DNA from: Neofusicoccum parvum
Lineage: Eukaryota > Ascomycota > Dothideomycetes > Botryosphaeriales > Botryosphaeriaceae
Direction: 5' to 3'
Assembly: GCA_020912385.1 (NCBI GenBank)
Contig: CP087213.1
Location: forward strand, 248,001 to 312,000
DNA: 64,000 bases
Positions 18,996 to 29,477 of the stretch are shown here, one piece after another (the first letter of the stretch is position 1; every line of letters starts with the position of its first letter). The notes under the pieces were generated by a model that saw only the letters and a program-made list of their open reading frames with translations, made no database searches and was not told the DNA's origin. Made by a program: the position numbers and the translations under genes.

Positions 18996-21306
18996 ATGTC
19001 TGCCGAGTCTGTGTCGAGCTTGCCCGTGCGGTCCGCCACCCAGACGGCCACCCACCCGCTGGCCCCGCTCAGCGGAGATGAGATCAAGGCAGCTTCCGCC
19101 ATCATCCAGAGCGCCTGGCCCCAAGGCACGAACCTGCATTTCAAGGCCGTGACGCTTGAGGAGCCGCCCAAGGCCGAAGTCGTTCCCTATCTGGATGCCG
19201 AGCACAGCGGAGCCCCCCTGCCGACCCTTCGCCGTCGTGCATTCATTAATTACTACATCCGCCAAACCGTAAGTTGTGCTTATCCTAGACTGAAAGTGTC
19301 GTAAGAGCGGGGAAATTCTCTGGTGGAAAAGATTCATTGGGCATGTTCGAGACTATTTTCAGTGCTGACGTGCATACAGAACAAGTACCACGAGGCAATT
19401 GTGGATCTTACTGCTGGTGCTGTCGAGAGAAACGTCCGTCTGGGGCCGAACGTCCACGCCAATGGTGACGGCGATGAGATTGTCACGATCGAAAAGGTCG
19501 CGTTGGAGGACCCGAGTGTGCAGGCTGAGATTGCCAAGCTGCAATTGCCCAAGGGCACCGTTGTTGTCATCGACCCTTGGATTTACGGTATGAATCCCGA
19601 CTACCTTAGCTTCCTTGCAGCTGTTACCCTTAATTTTGCATGCAACACAAAATTTGAAGTGCATCAACGTACTAACAATCTCAGGCTCTGACGGCGTCAA
19701 TGACGATGACCGCATGTATCAGTGCTTCTTGTACATGCGCGACCCGCTCAATTCCAACGAGGCTGACTCCAACCACTACGCACTTCCGCTCCCCATCTCC
19801 CCCGTTATCAGCACTGAGACGATGACCGTCATCCGCATCGATATCTTGCCGACAGGCGCGGACGAGAAGATCAAGCCAGTAGGCCCAATCAAGATCCACC
19901 CTGCGAATGAGTATATCCCGGAGGCGCAGCCCAGCCTACGGACAGATCTGAAGCCGTTGAACGTGGTGCAGCCAGAAGGCGCTTCGTTCACCGTGACAGA
20001 GGAAGGCACTTCATCAGTGATCGCGTGGCAAAAATGGAAATTCCGGGTGGGCTTCAACCAGCGAGAGGGTATGGTGCTGTACGATGTGCGGTATGACAAC
20101 CGGTCGTTGTTCTACCGAGTGTCACTCTCGGATATGAACATCCCCTACGCGGATCCGCGGCATCCGTTCCACAAGAAGTCGGCTTTCGACCTGGGCGACG
20201 CGGGAGCGGGGATTATGGCGAACAACTTGCAGCTCGGCTGCGACTGCCTTGGCCACATCCACTACCTATCATCAGTCCTGTCTGACGACAAGGGCAGCAC
20301 CGTCGACATGCCGAACGTCGTCTGCATCCACGAGCAGGACGCAGGCATCGGCTGGAAGCACACCAACTACCGTACCGGCCGCGCAGCCGTGGTCCGCAAC
20401 CGCGAACTAGTCCTCCAGAGCATCATCACCGTCTCCAACTATGAATACATCCTCGCCTTCCAGTTCAACCAAGCCGGCGAGCTGATGTACGAAGTGCGCG
20501 CCACCGGCATCCTTTCCACCCAGCCCATCGACGAAGGCGTCGAAGTCCCCTTCGGCACTGTCGTGCACCCCGGCGTCCTAGCCGTACACCATCAGCACAT
20601 CTTCTCGCTCCGCATCGACCCCGCCCTCGAAGGCCACGCCAACCGCCTTGTCTATGACGAAGCTTTCCCAATGCCGCGCTCCGCCTTCAACCCACACGGC
20701 ACAGGCTACACCGTGTCTGAAACCACGCTCACCCACACCGGCGGCTACGACCTCTCGCCCGACACCAACCGCGTCTTCAAGATTACCAACGCCGGCGTCC
20801 GCAACCCCGTCAACAACAAGCCCGTCGCCTACAAGATCATGGCGCCGCCGTTCCAAAAGATCCTCTCCGACTCCAACTCCTTCAACCACGCGCGCGCCGA
20901 GTTCTCCGACCACAACATCTACCTCACCACCCACCGCGACGGCGAGCTCTTCGCCGGCGGCCGCTACACCAACCAGTCGCGCGGCGGCACCGGCGTGCGC
21001 AGCTGGGCCGACCGCCGCGACGCCGCCGTCGACGCCGACATCGTCGTGTTCGTCCAGTTCGGCATCAACCACGTCCCGCGCATCGAGGACTTCCCGGTCA
21101 TGCCGGTCGAGATCCTGAAGGTTGCGCTGAAGCCGGTGAACTTCTTCGACAAGAACCCGGCCCTGGACGTGCCGCCGAGCGAGCAGAGCTTTAACAAGAG
21201 CACGAGTGCGCAGGATAGGCATCATCAGAGTGCGGGGACCGCGGTGGTGGGGAATGACGGGAAGTTGGAGGCGGGGTCGTGCTGTGCGCCGGGGAGCAAG
21301 TTGTGA
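18996..21306 (+). CDS. Copper amine oxidase (primary-amine oxidase), peroxisomal
   Basis: Three exons: 18996-19268, 19380-19587, 19685-21306 (introns of 111 and 97 bp; donors GTAAGT and GTATGA); 700 aa, usual for fungal enzymes. It oxidatively deaminates primary amines to aldehyde, ammonia and H2O2. The cofactor tyrosine motif TVSNYEY places the topaquinone precursor at Tyr413. Copper ligands are His463 and His465 (HQH) and His623 (INHVPRIEDFP). The catalytic base is Asp329 in FDLGDAGAG. The protein ends in Ser-Lys-Leu, a canonical PTS1, so it is predicted to be peroxisomal, which suits a peroxide-producing enzyme. The copper amine oxidase N2/N3 domains fill the first 200 residues. It is divergent from RNA15 and convergent, with a 157-bp gap, with the ankyrin gene. 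All catalytic residues are present. Confidence 0.95.
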
Positions 21307-21462
21307 GAGGTTGGGGAGGATAGAGGAATGTGATTGGAGTGTTGTGGATTATGGTTTGAACAAAATTACAGGAGAGGTAGATATGGTATAGGCCTGTTCT
21401 CACGAATGGGATGGAGAGATCATGCAAATTGATCAGAAATACATGTTTTTGCGGCGTAGTTC

Positions 21463-22584
21463 TTACACAACGTAGTCGGCTAGTATCTCAACCAGCTTCC
21501 GGTGCACTCCGCCTGACTCAGTACGGACTCCAGCTGAAGCAGCGCGAAGAGCATTGCCGAAGTGTCCATAAGCATTGGCGTCGGCACCCTTATCGAGTAG
21601 CATCCGAGCCACCGCTTCGTGTCCTCTGTAACAAGCAGCCTGAAGAGCGTTACCCATCTTTCCGCCCTGCGCGTTGATGTCTGCTCCCTTGTCGAGTAGT
21701 ACCTCAACTATCTGCTCGTGTCCGTGCCATGAAGCAGCTTGGAGAGCATTACCGTACTCTCCACCTTGAATGTTGGGATCGGCGCCTTTGTCGAGTAGCA
21801 TCTGGACTACGTCCTCGTGTCCTTCGGATGCAGCAACATGGAGAGCATTGCCATGGAAGCTACCCAGCGCATTGACATCTGCACCCTTTTTGAGTAGCAT
21901 ACGGACCGCGCTCTCGTGTCCTGGACACGAAGCAGCGACGAGAGCATTACCGTACATTCCACCCTGAGCGTTGACATCGGCGCCCCTGTCGAGCAACATC
22001 TTAACCATTTTCTTCCGCCCCTCAAATGAAGCAGCCTGAAGAGCGTTGCCGTATAGACCACCCTGGGCATTGACATTGGCGCCCCTCTCAAGTAGACTCT
22101 TAGCCACCTTCTCCTGCCCTCCGGCTAACGCAGCCTGAAGAGCATTGCCGTAGGCCCCACCCCGCGCGTTGATGTCCGCGCCATTGTCGAGTAGCACCTG
22201 TACCACCTTCTCTTGTCCTGCAAATGAAGCAGCTTGGAGAGCATCGCCATCGTTTCGGGCACGAGGATTGGCGTCGGCCCAGTTCGTGAATAACTCTTCA
22301 AGATCCCTCTCGTATGGTCCGAAGTCGTGAATCTGATTGGACTCGCCGAAGTTTCCCTGAGCGGTGAGGTCGGCGCCGTGGTCGAGTAGTATCTGAACGA
22401 CATTCTCGTGCCCTTGAAATGAGGCAGCGACGAGGGCGTTGCCGTAGAAGCCGCCCTGAATGTTGACGTCGGCGACGTCCGTGTTCAGTATCATCTGAAC
22501 GAGGTTCTCATTTCCTTCACATGAAGCAACCTGCAGAGCAAATTCGTTGTTCATATTAGGGTTCACAGAGTTTGAAACGTCCAT
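21463..22584 (-). CDS. Ankyrin-repeat protein with ten regular 33-residue repeats
   Basis: Single coding exon, 373 aa. After a short leader (MDVSNSVNPNMN) the protein is ankyrin repeats only: about ten units of 33 residues, most starting GNALQAAS or GNALVAAS and ending LLDKGADxNAQGG. The second unit is followed by an irregular insertion (FGPYERDLEELFTNW). The last unit is degenerate and ends VEILADYVV. No NACHT, kinase or F-box domain is encoded in frame upstream. Ankyrin repeats mediate protein binding, and in fungi such arrays are common as sensor regions of NLR-like receptors. The gene follows the NLR on the same strand. It may be a stand-alone ankyrin protein or a detached sensor of a former NLR; the sequence does not decide. 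An acceptor-like site (AAGCAG) at about 22600 and a GTAAGT donor near 22690 suggest an intron in the 5' UTR. Confidence 0.85.
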   Translation of the reverse strand: MDVSNSVNPNMNNEFALQVASCEGNENLVQMILNTDVADVNIQGGFYGNALVAASFQGHENVVQILLDHGADLTAQGNFGESNQIHDFGPYERDLEELFTNWADANPRARNDGDALQAASFAGQEKVVQVLLDNGADINARGGAYGNALQAALAGGQEKVAKSLLERGANVNAQGGLYGNALQAASFEGRKKMVKMLLDRGADVNAQGGMYGNALVAASCPGHESAVRMLLKKGADVNALGSFHGNALHVAASEGHEDVVQMLLDKGADPNIQGGEYGNALQAASWHGHEQIVEVLLDKGADINAQGGKMGNALQAACYRGHEAVARMLLDKGADANAYGHFGNALRAASAGVRTESGGVHRKLVEILADYVV

Positions 22585-23395
22585 GTTTGCGCTGCCTGCT
22601 TATCCAAAAAAAAAAAATATAGATCAGTGTCCGTTCAAATTTCAAATGAAACAGGCACAACTTACCAAGTATTTTGAATAGAAGATACTTACGATTATGA
22701 AACAATGGTTTTCAATGGACTATCGGCAGGCTGTGAGGCTTTATATACATCTATCCGATCGTGTTGCCAAAGCGAACATCAACAGAGGCACTGAAAGCAG
22801 AATTCCTCGTATTAAGTAGCACAGCCTCTTATTCTCGGGCAACGGTTATTTCCCTAAGTGGAGACAGTGTGGCTTAGCCTACTTAGAAGTGGTGAAGTGG
22901 GGAGATTTGCTAATAGAACTAGTGCAGGTGCTTGACCAATGAGACGCATTCGCGGTGGGAGGCTTGGTTGGTGTCTCAGAACACGATAACTTCCGAATCA
23001 TAAAGTAGCCGATTCAAGGGCTCGCCCTTTGGCGGTCATTATAGGCAGCAAACTTTCAGGCGGCAAGGCAGTCCTGATAGCTCCTAATAGTTCCAGGCGG
23101 GCGTCGGTAGTTGCGGCAAAGCCTTCCAGTCCCGTACAGTACGAACCCCACGCCACACGTACCTCATGACTTCGACGGCAGTGACCCTAACACCCTCATC
23201 CTCCATCCCCACCGAAATCCGGACTACGATGTCGTGTGGTTATTACAATAGGACTGCAAAGGATAATAGAATGCGTCAAACCGGAAATATCACGCGGATT
23301 GATAAATTGTCCTTGGCATTTGCAGAGAACTTATCAGGAAGAGGGAAAAGTGTTTTAAAAATGGAGATTTCCTGGCCATACAGGAAGCCCTCGAT
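22585..23395. other. Intergenic between the NLR stop and the ankyrin gene
   Basis: About 810 bp with lower GC than the flanking housekeeping genes. It holds the predicted promoter and 5' UTR of the ankyrin gene, including an A-run on the plus strand near 22608-22620, and the 3' UTR of the NLR gene. I find no remnant of a NACHT domain that would join the two genes into one. Confidence 0.6.
22740..22747 (-). promoter_or_regulatory. TATA box upstream of the ankyrin gene
   Basis: On the minus strand the sequence reads TATATAAA about 155 bp upstream of the ATG at 22584. A transcript starting some 30 bp downstream would contain the candidate 5' UTR intron (GTAAGT near 22690 to AAGCAG near 22600), which accounts for the distance to the start codon. 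Confidence 0.5.
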
Positions 23396-26300
23396 CTACA
23401 AAAACTGTATAATCCAGGGCTGGTTTACCTCCACCGCCCGCCTGGCAATGTTCCGTTTGAGATCAACGGTAAAGCACCCTGAAGCAAGATTTTTCAGGCC
23501 TCTTGATATGTTTTCGGCTGTCCCGTGACAGAGCAACCTCAAACACGTTTCCACCAACTGTGGCAAAGCTTCTCCCTCGATGAAATTCTCGTGCATGATT
23601 ATGAGGTTTGCGATATCGTCTTGCCCGTATACCATGGCCAGAGAAAGGGCAGTCCATCCGTCATGATCTGAGGCCATAAGTTCGATACCATCGTATGCGA
23701 GTAGCAACTTTGCAACCTCTGTCGCTCCTTGACCGTACATCAAGGCTTTCATCAGTGGTGTCCTCCCCCAAATATCACTTGCGTTGAGATGTTTGCCACA
23801 AGTCACATCGAGAAGTAGTTTTACCAGCTCTGGGAGGTTCTTGCAGACCGCGGCCGAAAGCAAGGTTTCGCCGCCGTTGTCGCACACGTCTAGGCAGAAT
23901 ATTCCCATGTCGATGTAGTTTTTCACCGTGTGCGCAACGCCCACCGTGCCTTCCATCATCCGTCTCATGTAGTTACAATGCATGATTGCCGACAGGAGCG
24001 GTGTTCTCCCTGCGTCGTCCGGAAAGTTTGGATCCGTTTTGCTGCATTTGAGCAGGAGCATTATAGTTTTGACATCGCCTTGCTGCATCGCTGTTGCCAA
24101 GGCATTCGGGCTCCCAGCGTTTGGATCGGCCCCAAAATCTAGTAACAGTGACATCTGTTCTGGAAGGTTGTAAGACACAACTTTGCTGAGTAGAGTGCTT
24201 CCATCAGAGTATACCATGTTGACGTCAGCTCCTCCTTGCACCAGCCGTCGGCAAATTGACGTGTGGCCTAAGAAAAGGGCTTCGGAAAGTGGTGTAGCTC
24301 CTTCGGTGCCGGCTTTGGCATCCACAAATTCATGCCTTGTATACTTTCCGCGGCCTTCCGCGAGCAGGTAGCACACTAAAGACTCGTGCTCTTCGTGCAC
24401 AGCATGATGGAGGGGGGTGTAACCAACTTCACATCTTCCGTTTATCGAGGCTTTCGCGTCAAGTAAATGACGCACAATTTGCAGATCACCATTGATAGAT
24501 GCCATGCAAAGAGCAGTTTGGCTAAGAGACCTCCAGTCCGAGTATTCCATGTTGCGTTGGTCGACATCTGCGCCTGCTTTGAGAAACTCCAGCACAAGAT
24601 CTTCTCGTTCCATGGTTGTGGCAAGGAAAAGCGGCCAAACTCCTAGAGTATTCGAGTCGCATGCAGGATTGACGTGTTCTGGCGTCAGAAATGGCAAAAT
24701 GTCGCAAATGACTTTTTCGTGGAACCCACAAAGGGCGTACATTAAAGGTGATAGCTCGTTACAAGTATCGATGTCGTATACGATAGGGACTCTTCTTATC
24801 ATCTCTCTTAACGCAGTGTGCACGCCGGCAAGGCAGAAAAGATGTAGAATAGTTGATTTGTCGCCGATGAGAGTCCATGCTTGGCTGATTATGAGGTCTG
24901 AACTTCTGGATAGCTTTTCGTGGAGGAGCCTTTTCCACTTTTCCACGGCTATTTTCGTCTTTTCGTCATGCCTTTGAAGCTCCCCGTAATTGTCGAGATT
25001 GCTATTTTCAGACATCAATCCGAACGGTAACCGATCCGTGCGTCTTTTCCAAGACAGAACGTCCAGCAGATCACGTTGATCAAATCCCGCGCGTTCCGTG
25101 AAGACCGTGTGTGCGATCCAATTCATCTGTGCGTATTTCAGGAGCGGGTAGCACCTGCTATCATGCCTCCGGGACGGACTATATGATTCCGAGACATGAA
25201 TATATGCCTGTACATCTTGCAAACGCAGGTACTTGATGCAGGTTCGAGAGAGCTGAAAGTTTCCGGCGCTGAGAACTTTGTCTCCGTCTTCGGTCCCAGT
25301 CAGTTTTGCGAGTCCACCGTGCCCCAAAAGGTAGTCGGAAACCGATTGATGAATGAATTGCACCTTCTTTTCGTGGGTTGTAATTTCTGCAAGGCCTTTT
25401 GAAATATCCTTGACCGCGCGCTGCATGTCGACGTAATGTTCCTGGAATTGAGAAGCCTTGGTGAAATCCATGTTTGCATCCGCGATAAGGGCATGTTGCA
25501 GCTCTTCCGTACTCAAAGGCCGAGTAGCGAATAGGATCCATTGAAACATTTTGGTTGTCCGAGCCAGATCAGCTGTATTTTCATTAGTCAAAATTGAATC
25601 GTAGAGATCGGCTAGTGTTTGAGGTGTCTCTTGAATTTGCTTCCTAACAGCAGATAGCAAGTTTCCCCGCTTCATGGATTGTATCGCCCGGTTCGTGACT
25701 AGGAGCGCCCACTGAAATATACCTTTCGCTCTTGGGACAATTTCTTCTTTCAGCAATAGCCTCTCACCCTTCATCACAGATCTCTTTTCCAGCAGCGCCG
25801 CCACAGCTGCGTCAATGTCTTTTGTGTTCTCGTGCTCCATTGATATGGTAAGGTCATGTTCAAGAGCGATGATCGGATAGTGACGACAAGAGCACAAAAT
25901 TTTGAGGCCCGACGGGATGTCAGAAGGTTTCGTAACATCTCGGAAAAGATCAACGAGTTCACAGGCAGGATCTTCTCCGCATTCATCCAAAGCATCGACC
26001 AAAAGGTAAACTCGTCGAGTTGCTGCAACTTCTTGAATGACCTTTTTGAACCGATCGCGCAGCTCTCCTTCAGTCCACTCGGTGTTTGCTTTGCCTCTTA
26101 GGTCACATCTCTCTTTGTAGACCAATGTAAGCATCGCAAGGTTGTTTGGAGCGTATGGCAGCAGCTGGTTTAGGAGAGAACGAAAAAGTCCTAATTTTGT
26201 CTTCTGCAATGGGCTTCCTTGGGCGTGGAAGAAAAAAGTTGCGATAATAGTGCCTTTCGTCCGTACGGCTTCCAGGGACCCGAGAACTGATTTAACGAGG

Positions 26301-27964
26301 GTGGACTTTCCGGTGCCGGGATGGCCGCATATCCACAACAGTGGTTCCAGACTGTGGCGCCAAGTCTTGAAGTGTTCGTGATGAAGGATCCACGCACAAG
26401 TATTGCTTTCAGGGATGATTTCGTCCCGGCGCCAGTCTTGCTGTAGGAATGCCAATGTCTGGAGCATTTCTTTTTTCGTTTTGTCTAGGCGATCGGTGGT
26501 TGTGCCTGATTTTCAGGCGTCAGCCTCCGGAAATTTATGTATAGGGATGCTACAATCATACCAGAGGTCAGCATCATCTTTGTGCGTTCTAGAACCTTTA
26601 CGTAATCGTCATTGTCATTCTTTGAGAATTTGACGATATCTGAGTGGTTATGATCTATCGGAATGCATTCATCGCTGCACTGCGTGGCGGACCACTTCTC
26701 AACTAGATGAACCAGAGGGCCAGTCATTTGCCATTTCCCGTCAGTCTACGAGGAGGTTATCATCGAATACGCAAAAGATAGCCTTTGCAAGGGTAGGAAC
26801 ATACGTTTTGTGGAGTCCGCGATTCCTGTGTCTCATAGAATGAGACAACTTTCGCTGCCATTGACATACGTGTGTTGTCGAATCGTTTCTTTTGTCCTTC
26901 CAGGAACGCGGAGCCACTCCTGAGAGTCTCAACGAGAGACTGATTTGGCTGGTTGCCAACCATAATTTTCAAAGCTTCCACAGACATGCCTAATTGCGGG
27001 ACACCAAACAGAAAGATACCACGTATGGACTGGTGCAGGCTGATGTCAATAGGCTCATTAGATTCAACCATCTTTGAAATAGCCTTGTTGTTCGTCAGCA
27101 ACTTCAGCCCATCCCAAAGTTTTCAAAGCCACTCACTTCCTGGAGAACAAGCCCACCTAGGCTATGCCCGAACAGAACAAGGTCCCGGTTGGCCGGAAAG
27201 TTCTGGAATCTCTCAGATCATTGCTCTTTCCAGGCGGGTCAGCATCACTTACAGACAAAACTCTAAGACTGGCACCAAATTTGGCACCGAGGTCCAGAAT
27301 GCTCTGACGTGAGGCGCTGTTCAATAGCTGTGTGTCATACCCATATATGAAGATTCTACAGTTGCTCAGATCCTGTGGAAGCTTATCACGAAGCCACATG
27401 TAGTCTTCCCCTCTTGCTTTGAATGAACCGAATGCGTGTCCGTTCAAGCCCGAGATCGCCACACAACTGTTTCAGCATTAGCAGATCATTCAACCACAAA
27501 AGGAGCGAGGTTCAGGCAGCTAATGCAGACTGGTTGTCCCTATACCAAGTGCGGTAGAGAGATGCTTAGACGCAATTGGCGTGCGCGACTTCGCGTAGGT
27601 GAGATTCGCACACATACTCAAAAGTACACTCTTGATCGTCTTCATCATGAAGAGGAGTGAAACCATGGAAATGAGAATCGAGGAAGAGATCTGTAGCATC
27701 TCCTCCAGGGAGATTCTGGGGGTTTTCCAATGACAAGCCGTCGGTGCATAACCTGTCTGCTAGACCCTCTGGCAACTTTGAAATGGTTAAAGTAGCAATC
27801 TTGCCCTTCTTATTCGCGGGGTCCGTTGCCAGAGAGCGTATTTGAACATTGGTGACTCTTGAATCCAAGCGAAGAGCCTGATAAATGCGCTTTTTGACGT
27901 TGTCCCTATCGTAGGAGTGCGGTATCCCACTCAGACGGAATGTTTGATATGCCTTCCTTTCCAT
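23396..27964 (-). CDS. NLR-like receptor: SesB-type esterase, NACHT NTPase, ankyrin repeats
   Basis: Six exons: 27964-27618, 27466-27253, 27202-27137, 27083-26805, 26745-26562, 26484-23396; all junctions keep phase and restore family motifs; 1392 aa from this ATG. Residues 1-115: conserved N-terminal region (TFRLSGIP, then VQIRSLATDP). About 117-345: alpha/beta-hydrolase of the SERAC1/SesB type (AISGLNGHAFGSF, YMWLRD, IYGYDTQL), nucleophile Ser201 in GHSLGG, and the expected His at 334-336 (DHNHSDIVKF). NACHT: P-loop GHPGTGKST (417-425) and Walker B LLVDALDE (Asp527, Asp530). About 910-1340: nine or ten divergent ankyrin repeats. Fungal proteins of this order act as NLR-type receptors in heterokaryon incompatibility or defence: the ankyrins sense, NACHT oligomerises and the esterase-like domain executes. 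That role is inferred from family architecture. The start is uncertain, because the frame stays open upstream to about 28120. Confidence 0.88.
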
Positions 27965-28132
27965 ATTTAATCTTGGCCGCGTAGGTTTGTGAAAAGGTGT
28001 GGGAGACTGGAGAGGCTGGAACGGAGATGCTATGGGCAGGATGACGGGCGTAGATACGGTTGACACTGTGTCTTTATCCACTGCACGGCGACCGGTACTC
28101 GTACAAATTTCCTGCCAAGCTATTGGAAACAG

Positions 28133-28205
28133 TCAGAAAAACATATGTGTGTTGACTGCGCTGCACTCACCGTCTGCTGGAGCCGTGTGCTGGATATTTC
28201 GGCAT
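28133..28205 (-). other. Possible upstream exon of the NLR gene
   Basis: An ATG at 28205 is followed by a strong GTGAGT donor (exon end near 28171), with several acceptors at 28090-28120 before a frame that is open into the NLR N-terminal domain. The ATG frame and the best acceptors do not match in phase, so either a weak acceptor is used, this is a 5' UTR intron, or the ATG at 27964 is the true start. Confidence 0.3.
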
Positions 28206-28676
28206 AGTGGACTCGACTGCGGTGGAGTGAAGATGGATTTGAGAAGTGACGAGGCTGAGACTGAGTGGGTCTCTGACACGCCCCCACCCACCCCGCCCGC
28301 GCTCTTTGCGGAGGTAAGACTATGCACCGCCGTCGGGGAACGCCTCAATTAGCCACCCAACTCCGTGCAATTGGTGATCGACTGTACCGGGTTTTACTAC
28401 GTGCCCTATTCATTGTCGTTGCCGAGCTCAGTTGTTGAGCAGTACTATTCCCAAATCATAGGGAATGAATTCACTACATTATTCACCCAGAAAAGACGTC
28501 CGTTTTGTTTGTCAGCCAACACTTAGCATAGGAAAAATGAGGCTTGTGAAGCTAAAAGTCAACGCCAATACGGAAACGCCCATGTCACACAAGCACTGTT
28601 ATACCTAGATCCGCACCCATCATGCAGAAGGACCCTACAGCCTATCCAACAAAGCAACCATCAAAAGACCACCCCC
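28206..28676. other. Intergenic: NLR promoter side and 3' flank of the Gly/Pro-rich gene
   Basis: About 470 bp between two minus-strand genes. It contains the NLR promoter and the 3' UTR of the Gly/Pro-rich gene. I recognise no TATA box and no coding sequence. Confidence 0.55.
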
Positions 28677-29477
28677 TCACTCCGCCTTATGCATCGCCAA
28701 CCACACCGGGCTCTGCCCATTCGGCTTGCCCCTCCGCTCCGTCCACCCCTGCTTGCTCAACGTCTCCTTCGCGCGCTCATCCGCATACTTGAACGTGCTC
28801 CCCTTATACCACCTCCCGTTGCCCGCCTCGCTCAGCTCCGTCACCGCCCACTTGTCGTCGCCCTTGCCCAGATAATCCATCAGCTGGGCGACCGTCCAGT
28901 TGGGATCAGCCTCCCAGATGCTGAAGCTCCCGACGCTCAACCTCCGCGCCTTCTTCGTGCCGTCCTTCCAGCCGGCCGCGTCCAGCAGGTCCGTCTTCTT
29001 GAAGATGTGCAGCCGCGTCTGCTTCGGGTTGTGCACCATGCGGATGCCGCGGCGCACGTGCCCGCTGCTGCGGTACGTCGTCTTCGGGAGGTCGTCGTCG
29101 TCGTCGTCGGCGGCGGCATCGCCGTCGTCTCCGCCGCCTCCGTCGCCGCCGGGCCAGAACCCGCGGCCCCATCCGCCGGGAAAGCCGCCGCCCATCCACG
29201 GGCCGTAGAAGCCGCCGCCGTAGGGGTCGAAGGGGCCACCGGGTGGCGGGCCGGGGCCGGCGTCGTCGAAGTCGTCGCCGCCGGGGCCGAAGGGTGGGGG
29301 AGGGGGTCCGCCCATGCCGAAGCCGCCGTAGGGGTCGGGAGGAGGCATCGGCATCATCATTGGCGGCGCGGCGAAGCCGGGGTCGAAGAAGTTGGGGATG
29401 CCGGGGAGGAAGGCCTCGTCGGGGGGTTGGTAGCCGCCGTGGTAACCGCGCCAGCGGTGAGGGGGGTAACCGGCCAT
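28677..29477 (-). CDS. Gly/Pro-rich protein with a conserved-looking C-terminal domain, function unknown
   Basis: Single exon, 266 aa, starting MAGYPPHRWRGYHGGYQPP. Residues 1-115 are low complexity (Gly, Pro, Phe, Tyr, Met), like flexible or phase-separating regions of RNA-binding or surface proteins. A run of Asp at about 122-129 is encoded by a (GTC)6 microsatellite on the plus strand. Residues 130-266 look like a folded domain: RRGIRMVHNPKQTRLHIFKK, then WTVAQLMDYLGKGDDKW, GRWYKGSTFKY and ETLSKQGWTERRG. I do not recognise a named family and assign no function. There is no signal peptide or membrane segment. The long frames antisense and out of frame here are by-products of the high GC content. 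Confidence 0.75.
   Translation of the reverse strand: MAGYPPHRWRGYHGGYQPPDEAFLPGIPNFFDPGFAAPPMMMPMPPPDPYGGFGMGGPPPPPFGPGGDDFDDAGPGPPPGGPFDPYGGGFYGPWMGGGFPGGWGRGFWPGGDGGGGDDGDAAADDDDDDLPKTTYRSSGHVRRGIRMVHNPKQTRLHIFKKTDLLDAAGWKDGTKKARRLSVGSFSIWEADPNWTVAQLMDYLGKGDDKWAVTELSEAGNGRWYKGSTFKYADERAKETLSKQGWTERRGKPNGQSPVWLAMHKAE
29091..29109 (-). repeat. (GAC)6 microsatellite encoding poly-aspartate
   Basis: Six tandem GTC triplets on the plus strand, read as GAC (Asp) codons in the Gly/Pro-rich protein. A triplet repeat in a coding frame can change length without breaking the frame. Confidence 0.8.

Noticed and set aside
21463..26467. Ankyrin gene and NLR as one gene
   Set aside because: The NLR frame has its own stop at 23396, and the ankyrin gene has its own ATG, leader and TATA box, with 810 bp between them.
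27102..27136. A 35-nt intron in the NLR esterase exon junction
   Set aside because: Too short and without a branch site. A 53-nt intron (27084-27136) with a CTGAC branch point keeps the phase and restores the family sequence GLVLQEA.
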